A stretch of DNA of 7,288 bases from Nitrososphaera sp. (lineage in GTDB: Archaea; Thermoproteota; Nitrososphaeria; Nitrososphaerales; Nitrososphaeraceae), in NCBI GenBank assembly GCA_025450475.1, contig JANWHJ010000050.1, positions 1-7,288 on the forward strand. Direction: 5' to 3'. The notes under the pieces were generated by a model. The model searched no databases. It saw nothing but the letters and a program-made list of their open reading frames with translations, and was not told the origin of the DNA. The stretch's first letter is position 1, and the number at the start of each line of letters is the position of its first letter. Positions 1 through 4,142 of this stretch are shown piece by piece. The translations under genes were made by a program, and so were the position numbers.

Positions 1-659
1 AAAAAGGGCTCGATCCTTCCTGGCAACCAGCCGGCGCTTTTCCTGAATAGTATATCAAAGAGGAATATGCCACCAAGAAACGCGGCTATCTTTATCGCGG
101 ACGACGCAAGGTCGCCAAAGTTGAGCTGGCCACTTCCCCCGTTTGCAGAGATTTGGAGAATGATAGCGAGTACCATTAGCGACATGATGTCGTTGACGAT
201 TGCAGCTGTCATGACGGTGTTGCCAAGCCGGCTGTTCAAGACTCCAAACTGAATCAGCACTATAGCGCTCACCGGCACCGCGGTGATCGACAATAGCAGA
301 CCCATGAAAAGGGCCTGGACGCTCTGAAGGCCGAATAGGAGCGATACATATGTGCCGGCCAATAGCGGTACAAGAAACGCTATTATCGAAATAATGATAG
401 CCGACCTGCCGGCGCGCCTTATCTCCCGAGGATCCATCTCTAGGCCTGCTAGAAACATCAAAAAGAATACAGCAAGATTTGAGAGAACCTGGAGATCAGG
501 GCTTGGGATAACCAGGCCCAGTATCGACGGCCCGATGATGACTCCGGCGAGCAGCTCCCCAACTAGAGGCGGCTGCTTTGCCCGCTGGAAGAGCTCACCC
601 AGAATCCTCGCGGCGACCAAGATAATGACGATGCTGACAAACAGCTGCTCTGTGGCCAC
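1..659 (-). CDS. Na+(K+)/H+ antiporter, CPA/KefB-like membrane domain, N-terminal part (partial)
   Basis: Integral membrane cation/proton exchanger, likely used for pH and ion homeostasis; only the first 219 residues are in the window because the gene runs off the left edge. I translated the minus strand by eye: it is open throughout and starts MATEQLFVSI. The early motif QPPLVGELLAGVIIGPSILG (about residues 29-48) is the classic TM1-TM2 signature of this superfamily, followed by FFLMFLAGLEMD (65-76). Residues 126-131 (TAVPVS) and AAIVNDI (152-158) match the unwound helix and the ion-binding helix. The binding pair is Asn156-Asp157, not the Asp-Asp usual in electrogenic CPA2 proteins; in characterised families ND is often linked to electroneutral exchange. 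The GTG start is forced because an in-frame TGA lies two codons upstream. A TATA box centred ~25 bases upstream implies a leaderless mRNA. Family is confident; the ion transported is unknown. Confidence 0.93.
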   Translation of the reverse strand, partial: MATEQLFVSIVIILVAARILGELFQRAKQPPLVGELLAGVIIGPSILGLVIPSPDLQVLSNLAVFFLMFLAGLEMDPREIRRAGRSAIIISIIAFLVPLLAGTYVSLLFGLQSVQALFMGLLLSITAVPVSAIVLIQFGVLNSRLGNTVMTAAIVNDIMSLMVLAIILQISANGGSGQLNFGDLASSAIKIAAFLGGIFLFDILFRKSAGWLPGRIEPF

Positions 660-679
660 TTTTCATACATAGAATGGTG

Positions 680-689
680 TTTTATAAAA
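680..689 (-). promoter_or_regulatory. TATA box of the antiporter gene
   Basis: TTTTATAAAA is a perfect palindrome and a good archaeal TATA box. Its centre is 25.5 bases from the GTG start at 659, so transcription should begin at or within a base or two of the start codon. Being symmetric, it gives no direction by itself, but no plus-strand gene starts at the matching distance. An inverted repeat, AGACCG/CGGTCT with an 11-base loop, lies upstream at 706-728 and may be a regulator site. I see nothing else in the spacer up to the zinc-finger promoter. Confidence 0.7.
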
Positions 690-908
690 CGCTTGGCTGA
701 TATCTAGACCGGCCGAAGCAGACGGTCTGTCAATGAAATTGATTAGTTTTGGGTGTAGACAACTGCTGCAATTGCGTGTCAAATGTGCCCCAGGATCTGC
801 ATATTGAATGATTTCGCGGCTGTAAATATCGTCAGCAGACTCTTGCCGAATAGACATAATCTATGCAAATGGGATTTGAATTTCTTGGATAGGTCGTAAA
901 AACTATTC

Positions 909-936
909 GAGTAGCTCATGAGTCACTCATACTCAT
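909..936 (+). promoter_or_regulatory. Promoter-proximal palindrome and CTCAT repeats before the zinc-finger gene
   Basis: ATGAGT-C-ACTCAT (918-930) is a perfect 13-base inverted repeat. The pentamer CTCAT occurs at 915, 926 and 932, the last running into the ATG at 935. A weak TATA-like stretch (GTAAAAACT, 896-904) would place transcription start near 926, inside the palindrome. A protein bound here would block initiation, so this is a candidate operator, possibly for the adjacent zinc-finger protein itself. The repeats are seen; the role is inferred. Confidence 0.4.
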
Positions 937-1453
937 GGAACTAAATTACCGGTGTAGTATTTGCGGAAAGCAAACCGGAAGAAAATATATCGCCAATAGG
1001 CATTTGCGGCTGATGCACGGCGGTAAAGGCGAAACGATAGACATTGCTGGGCGGTCGCGCGGCGTTGGAACTCCTTCCATTCCAAGTAAACATCAGAACC
1101 TCTTGAAGCGGATTCAGATTTTGGGTGGCGAGGAGTATATCCGCGAAGTGGTCCGTCTAAGGGCTAGGGAGGACTACAAAATACTTGGCATCAGCGCCTT
1201 AATGGACTATCATGTGTTAGATGCTTTAGGATACATTAAATCGGGTGAGTCTTCAGATTCAATCTCCACGTCTAAACTTGTCAAAGAGCTAACCGGTTTT
1301 GATGCGACTGAAATTAGATCTGAACAGAGGAAAAAAACCATTCTCGAACTGCCGTGGTTAGATCTACTAAAAGGTAAGCCGTTATCAGACCTCATGAAAA
1401 ATGAGCACGAAATACGGCGAAATCTACCAAGGTCAACGACAAGCTGGGGTTGA
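935..1453 (+). CDS. C2H2 zinc-finger protein, C-terminus possibly frameshifted
   Basis: Predicted 172-residue protein with one N-terminal C2H2 zinc finger: Cys7-x2-Cys10-x12-His23-x4-His28, followed by a Gly/Lys-rich linker. The rest (about 50-155) is charged and probably helical, with a segment containing GGEEYIREVVRLRARED. A single-finger protein of this kind may bind nucleic acid or a protein partner; I do not recognise a named family for the remainder. The ATG at 935 is the only start that keeps the finger close to the N-terminus. The last ~13 residues (IRRNLPRSTTSWG) look unlike the rest. Shifting frame twice between 1409 and 1428 yields KYGEIY and then KVNDKLGLIQRM, continuing to a stop at 1522-1524. 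The gene may therefore be recently frameshifted or contain sequence errors. It lies 143 bases upstream of the PadR gene, which has its own promoter. Confidence 0.72.
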   Translation: MELNYRCSICGKQTGRKYIANRHLRLMHGGKGETIDIAGRSRGVGTPSIPSKHQNLLKRIQILGGEEYIREVVRLRAREDYKILGISALMDYHVLDALGYIKSGESSDSISTSKLVKELTGFDATEIRSEQRKKTILELPWLDLLKGKPLSDLMKNEHEIRRNLPRSTTSWG

Positions 1454-1524
1454 TACAAAGGATGTCTAGCGAGAACCCGTTTGAAAAGCCAGAATCCGAC
1501 TCGAGGATAACAGGACCGCATTGA
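1429..1524 (+). other. Apparent out-of-frame C-terminal tail of the zinc-finger gene
   Basis: The frame one base away from the zinc-finger end reads KVNDKLGLIQRM and then SSENPFEKPESDSRITGPH before TGA at 1522-1524. It is polar, free of rare-looking runs, and reads more like protein than the annotated tail. Within this frame the only ATG is at 1462, which would leave a 20-residue peptide, unlikely as a separate gene. Best read as the original C-terminus displaced by small indels; not proven. Confidence 0.4.
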
Positions 1525-1562
1525 ATAAAACCGACGTGAGGCAGAACTGATTCGTTGCATAA

Positions 1563-1594
1563 ACTTATATATCGCTAGCGATATTACTAGTGAT
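1563..1594 (+). promoter_or_regulatory. PadR gene promoter with overlapping palindromic operator pair
   Basis: ACTTATATAT (1563-1572) is the TATA box, centred ~29 bases before the ATG at 1597, so the mRNA is probably leaderless. A perfect 16-base palindrome, ATATCGCTAGCGATAT (1569-1584), overlaps the TATA box. Two 12-base units lie back to back from 1571 and match at 9 of 12 positions: ATCGCTAGCGAT and ATTACTAGTGAT. PadR proteins are dimers that commonly repress their own genes at palindromes in the promoter, so autoregulation is the natural reading. Confidence 0.68.
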
Positions 1595-1596
1595 AC

Positions 1597-2109
1597 ATGA
1601 TCTCAGAATGGCTATCGAGAGTGGGGAGTGCCATACCTAGAGGCTTTTCAAGACAATACATTCTTTCCTTGCTCAAAGTTCAACCCATGACTGGCAAAGA
1701 GATAATCGACAAGGCAACCGTACAGAGTGGAGGCAAGTGGAAACCTTCACCGGGCCTCATTTACCCGCTGCTCGGAAGACTGCTCGAAGAAGGCCTAGTG
1801 ACTGAAGAAAAGGACGGCAAATACGCAATAACAAAGAAGGGTCTAGAGATCACTTCTGACCTTGAGTCGTTCGGCAACATTCTCCAAAAACAGATCGATG
1901 TAATGCTGCGTGTCGGGAATGTCGGCAAGTTCATGGCAATGGACCTCATCGACAGGGTGACTTCGATAGGCTCAACACTCAGCTCGAACCTCGACTCAAT
2001 GACGCAGACAGAGCGCGACAAATACAAGGAGTTTCTACAAAGCGAGCTAAGAAAGCTGGACGAACAGGGGGCACGGGACACTGCAAAACAGAAAGTAGAC
2101 ATTCAATAA
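1597..2109 (+). CDS. PadR-family transcriptional regulator
   Basis: Cytoplasmic DNA-binding repressor of 170 residues. The N-terminal half is a PadR winged helix: RGFSRQYILSLL (15-26) is the first helix, PMTGKEIID (30-38) begins the recognition helix-turn-helix, and WKPSPGLIYPLLGRLLEEGL (48-67) is the family hallmark. The wing follows as DGKYAITKKG (73-82). The C-terminal half (about 88-165) is helical and highly charged, as expected for the dimerisation region, and ends in a Lys/Glu/Gln-rich tail. Length is normal for the longer PadR subgroup. The ATG at 1597 sits ~29 bases from a TATA box and just after a palindrome likely to be its own operator. The signal sensed is not evident; PadR members respond to phenolics, drugs or other small ligands. 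The family call is firm, the targets are not. Confidence 0.93.
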   Translation: MISEWLSRVGSAIPRGFSRQYILSLLKVQPMTGKEIIDKATVQSGGKWKPSPGLIYPLLGRLLEEGLVTEEKDGKYAITKKGLEITSDLESFGNILQKQIDVMLRVGNVGKFMAMDLIDRVTSIGSTLSSNLDSMTQTERDKYKEFLQSELRKLDEQGARDTAKQKVDIQ

Positions 2110-2160
2110 GGGACTGCGTTGTCGCTGCCGCTCTTTCTTGCACGCGCCCCGCTTTACAAG

Positions 2161-2170
2161 GCTATAAATG
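2161..2170 (+). promoter_or_regulatory. Isolated TATA-like element
   Basis: GCTATAAATG contains a canonical TATAAA. A start near 2191 would give the winged-helix gene an alternative ~125-nt leader or produce a short RNA. No convincing reading frame starts there. It could equally be chance, or act on the other strand toward the PadR 3' end. Confidence 0.2.
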
Positions 2171-2262
2171 GAAATTGTTGCTGACCAACTCGACGGTGGA
2201 CTTTCAAAACATTCATGCAATGAAGCAATCGGGGTAAAAGGAGTATAGCGCTACCGGAAATA

Positions 2263-2294
2263 TTTACTAGTTATTTATTAGTGAAGTTTTTATT
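2263..2294 (+). promoter_or_regulatory. Tandem CTAG/TTAG repeat plus TATA box of the winged-helix gene
   Basis: Two 11-base units lie back to back, TTTACTAGTTA (2263-2273) and TTTATTAGTGA (2274-2284), identical at 9 of 11 positions. They are followed by TTTTTATT (2287-2294), centred 26.5 bases before the GTG at 2317 and so a good TATA box for a leaderless mRNA. The repeat resembles the second half-operator at the PadR promoter (TTACTAGTGA, 1584-1593). The units occupy the transcription factor B recognition region, so a bound protein could repress or recruit. Confidence 0.55.
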
Positions 2295-2316
2295 GAACTC
2301 TTACATTTCATGAGGC

Positions 2317-2583
2317 GTGAAATACAGAAGCCGGACTGACATCGCTGCGGCGATTCTTGAAATAGCACTTGAAAGCGCGATCAAGACCAAAATAATGTAC
2401 AAGGCTTTCCTGTCGTTTCCGCAGCTAAAAGAATACCTTGCTGTCCTTGAAGAAAAGGGATTGCTCGAGCATATTGCGACCAATCGCGAATACCGCACGA
2501 CTGACAAAGGCAAGCAATTTCTAAAGATGTACAAGGAAGTCGGCCAGATCATATTTCCGAGCGCAGCTGGCAAGAAAAAGTAG
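2317..2583 (+). CDS. Small winged-helix transcriptional regulator (HTH_45/Sso10a-like)
   Basis: An 88-residue protein consisting almost entirely of one winged-helix domain, of the archaeal single-domain type (PF14947-like, related to Sso10a DNA-binding proteins). The pattern is RSRTDIAAAILEIA (4-17, helix 1), AIKTKIMYKAFLSFPQLKEY (21-40, including the helix-turn-helix) and LAVLEEKGLLEHI (41-53). The wing is EYRTTDKGKQFL (58-69), followed by a C-terminal helix and a Lys-rich end. It is expected to bind DNA as a dimer and act as a local regulator. The GTG start is fixed: a TGA lies in frame two codons upstream, and the next Met (27) would cut into the domain. The TATA box 26.5 bases upstream fits. 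Its stop codon directly abuts the end of the convergent gene. Targets are unknown; the tandem repeat in its own promoter suggests control by itself or by the PadR protein. Confidence 0.85.
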   Translation: MKYRSRTDIAAAILEIALESAIKTKIMYKAFLSFPQLKEYLAVLEEKGLLEHIATNREYRTTDKGKQFLKMYKEVGQIIFPSAAGKKK

Positions 2584-2817
2584 TCAAACCCAGGACCAAA
2601 ACGGCATCCCGCGGATGCTGCACTGTTTTCTTATGATTGCCCTGGATTTCCTATCCGCGTCAATTTCGTCTGCTCCACTTTTCAAATATTGTAACATCAG
2701 GTCTTCATAGAGCTTTTTTGCTCGCTCTTCGGTAAATTCTTTGTACTTTTTATCCTCAAGAATAGGCTCGCCGGCACCCTTCATTTCCAGATATTCCTGC
2801 TTGCAGGCGTCACACAA
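2584..2817 (-). CDS. Small Cys-containing protein of unknown function, start uncertain
   Basis: A short acidic/basic helical protein (77 residues from a TTG start) with CDACKQEYLEMKG at its N-terminus and a helical middle containing EFTEERAKKLYEDLMLQYLK. I do not recognise the family. The frame stays open upstream to 2862, and the extra residues include KCLIHTEFFDDL. Joined to CDAC this makes Cys-x2-His-x7-Cys-x2-Cys, which looks like a zinc-binding knuckle. No ATG, GTG or TTG exists in that extension, so either TTG 2817 is the true start and half the site is absent, or translation begins at a non-standard codon such as ACG (2854-2856), or the start was lost by mutation. A weak TATA-like CTTAAT (2842-2847) lies ~27 bases before the TTG. 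It is 40 bases downstream of the split-barrel gene and may be cotranscribed with it. The end abuts the convergent winged-helix gene. Confidence 0.6.
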   Translation of the reverse strand: MCDACKQEYLEMKGAGEPILEDKKYKEFTEERAKKLYEDLMLQYLKSGADEIDADRKSRAIIRKQCSIRGMPFWSWV

Positions 2818-2857
2818 ATCGTCAAAGAACTCGGTGTGGATTAAGCACTTAGTCGTC

Positions 2858-3496
2858 CTACATCACCGGGTCTAGCTCGATCTCGAGGTTCCCGTCTGCC
2901 GATATATTGACGCCCATTATCGCAAGGACTGGTCTTGCACCTTCCACCCCTTCCCGCTCGACGATATGCTTAGCCATCTTTAGTCGGTACGGCCTAGCCC
3001 AATGCTGCCCGATCTTATACTTGCCGCGCATGTCTTTAGGCACGATCTTGATTATCGCTACTTCATCCACGACCGGCATGTCTGCGTCAAGAGGTTCATA
3101 CCTGCCTTCCTTCTGATATTTTTCCATCAGTGCGTTGAGCGCGCTTGCCTTTTCATTTCTCTCTTGAATAATTTCCGCCTTGCCCTTTATTACCACGCTT
3201 ATGTACAACGTGTCCGCTTGCGACGCGTCTGTCGGGTGGAAGTAATATGACGGCATAAAGCAGACATGCTGATCAACTTCAAAACCAACGTTCTGATTGC
3301 GTCTGAGGTTGTCAAGCTTCTCACCAAAGGGGTGCGAATGCATATAAATAGCGTTATTGTAGTAAACAAAATTCATCGGTATCACTTGCGGGAAGCCGTC
3401 TTTGTCGATCGACGCCACCCTACCAGTCGGCTGGCCGTTGAGAAAGTCGATTATGCGTTGCTTTGAGTGTATTTCGTATTTCTTTACCAGCTGCAC
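2858..3496 (-). CDS. Pyridoxamine 5'-phosphate oxidase-like (NimA-type) FMN-binding split-barrel protein
   Basis: Soluble cytoplasmic protein of 212 residues with a split beta-barrel, the fold of PNPOx, nitroimidazole-resistance (NimA) and related flavin- or F420-binding proteins. Key stretches are TGRVASIDKDGFPQVIPMNF (24-43), YNNAIYMHSHPFGEKLDNLR (46-65) with the expected conserved His-Ser-H/Gly-Lys-x-x-x-(I/L) pattern, and NVGFEVD (69-75). ISVVIKGKAEII (99-110) closes the barrel. The C-terminal third (about 145-212) adds KIGQHWARPYR and an acidic tail; this may be lineage-specific. Such proteins reduce or oxidise small substrates, but the substrate cannot be told from sequence. The GTG start is forced: there is no other start codon back to the in-frame TAA, and a TATA box is centred 27.5 bases upstream, giving a leaderless mRNA. 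The small gene 2584-2817 follows in the same orientation. Confidence 0.85.
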   Translation of the reverse strand: MQLVKKYEIHSKQRIIDFLNGQPTGRVASIDKDGFPQVIPMNFVYYNNAIYMHSHPFGEKLDNLRRNQNVGFEVDQHVCFMPSYYFHPTDASQADTLYISVVIKGKAEIIQERNEKASALNALMEKYQKEGRYEPLDADMPVVDEVAIIKIVPKDMRGKYKIGQHWARPYRLKMAKHIVEREGVEGARPVLAIMGVNISADGNLEIELDPVM

Positions 3497-3519
3497 AGTG
3501 TCATGGTAACCGTCTTGCC

Positions 3520-3527
3520 ATTAAAAG
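3520..3527. promoter_or_regulatory. TATA box of the split-barrel gene, possibly bidirectional
   Basis: Read on the minus strand, CTTTTAAT is centred 27.5 bases from the GTG at 3496. Read on the plus strand, ATTAAAAG is centred 25.5 bases from the ATG at 3549. Both distances fit leaderless archaeal starts, so one element could drive divergent transcripts. The minus direction is well supported by a real gene; the plus direction depends on a doubtful small ORF. Confidence 0.5.
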
Positions 3528-3548
3528 TCATACGGCTGTTGCCATCAT

Positions 3549-3770
3549 ATGACCATTGGCAGGAAGACCATACATTACTGTGTGGTTGGCCGCATAGTAG
3601 TAATGGGAACTGCAGTGATCTACGCGGTTGTAAGGCTGTTCGTTCGTTCTGTCGCAGTGTCTGGACGCTTCGATATTTGTTGTCAATGTTGTCGAATCTG
3701 CGAGCATTTCAGGATTCTTGATATACTTAACAGAGAATCAGTAGGACCTCCGAGAACAAGAGTCCTATAG
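3549..3770 (+). CDS. Doubtful small ORF with a hydrophobic segment and Cys cluster
   Basis: A 73-residue frame in the 277-base divergent spacer. It has one hydrophobic stretch (YCVVGRIVVMGTAVIYAVV, about 10-28) that could span a membrane, then a Cys-rich patch (CCQCCRICEH, 43-52). Its ATG lies 25.5 bases from a TATA-like element. Against it: no recognisable family, broken hydrophobicity with several Arg residues, and it ends in TAG just 3 bases before the first possible start of the next gene in the same frame. It may be chance or a decayed 5' extension of that gene. I would not annotate it without transcript or homologue support. Confidence 0.18.
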   Translation: MTIGRKTIHYCVVGRIVVMGTAVIYAVVRLFVRSVAVSGRFDICCQCCRICEHFRILDILNRESVGPPRTRVL

Positions 3771-3778
3771 CTAGTGAC
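3742..3778 (+). promoter_or_regulatory. Inverted repeat and CTAG-centred site before the unknown gene
   Basis: TAGGAC (3742-3747) and GTCCTA (3762-3767) form a 6-base inverted repeat. Partly overlapping it, TATAGCTAGTGAC (3766-3778) resembles the PadR-promoter palindrome unit TATCGCTAGCGAT at 10 of 13 positions. If the gene starts at ATG 3816, with AAATTTTAG (3783-3791) as TATA-like element, the site lies just upstream of the promoter. Resemblance is seen; shared control is speculative. Confidence 0.25.
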
Positions 3779-4142
3779 AGCAGCAAATTTTAGTGGCCGC
3801 CTACGAAGCAGGACCATGCAAGACGAGCCATTCAGGTACAGAATAAACCAGATGACAGACACAGGCATCAACGTAAACCTTGCATTGAGCGAGGATGTTG
3901 AACTTGAAGCAGTGTCGCAGCAGCAAATGATGTTAGAAGCCATAGACAGGGCGATAACAGACAAGGAAGTCAAAGAGCAGATAAAGCCCATACTGGAAGC
4001 GATCCTGAGGTCGCAGCCACAGACCTTAGTAAAGAGTTACTCCCAGACTATGATCCAGATAACAATGCCAAAAAAGCGCTACGAGAAAATGGGCAGTCCA
4101 CGGGTTGGCGAAAGATTGATGATCGAGATCAAGAAGCCGTGA
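3774..4142 (+). CDS. Hypothetical protein, start at GTG 3774 or more likely ATG 3816
   Basis: A soluble protein of 122 residues from the GTG or 108 from the ATG. I do not recognise it. The N-terminal part RYRINQMTDTGINVNLALSE (21-40) looks like beta-structure. Residues 41-82 are strongly helical and acidic (DVELEAVSQQQMMLEAIDRA, then a KEVKEQIKPILEAILRS helix). The tail returns to strand-like sequence (SQTMIQITMP) and ends GERLMIEIKKP. The GTG is merely the first start codon after an in-frame TAG, and the 14 residues it adds (Arg/Ser-rich) look non-homologous in character. ATG 3816 has a TATA-like AAATTTTAG about 29 bases upstream and is preferred. There is no signal peptide or membrane segment. 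Its last 14 bases overlap the end of the convergent DUF255 gene, and T-runs follow its stop. Confidence 0.7.
   Translation: MTAANFSGRLRSRTMQDEPFRYRINQMTDTGINVNLALSEDVELEAVSQQQMMLEAIDRAITDKEVKEQIKPILEAILRSQPQTLVKSYSQTMIQITMPKKRYEKMGSPRVGERLMIEIKKP

Noticed and set aside
663..857. 64-residue minus-strand frame before the antiporter
   Set aside because: It runs through the antiporter TATA box and ends next to its start, has no recognisable domain, and lacks its own promoter.
2168..2248. 26-residue plus-strand frame MEIVADQLDGG... after PadR
   Set aside because: Its ATG is part of the TATA-like element, so a transcript from that element would not contain it; no homology-like features.
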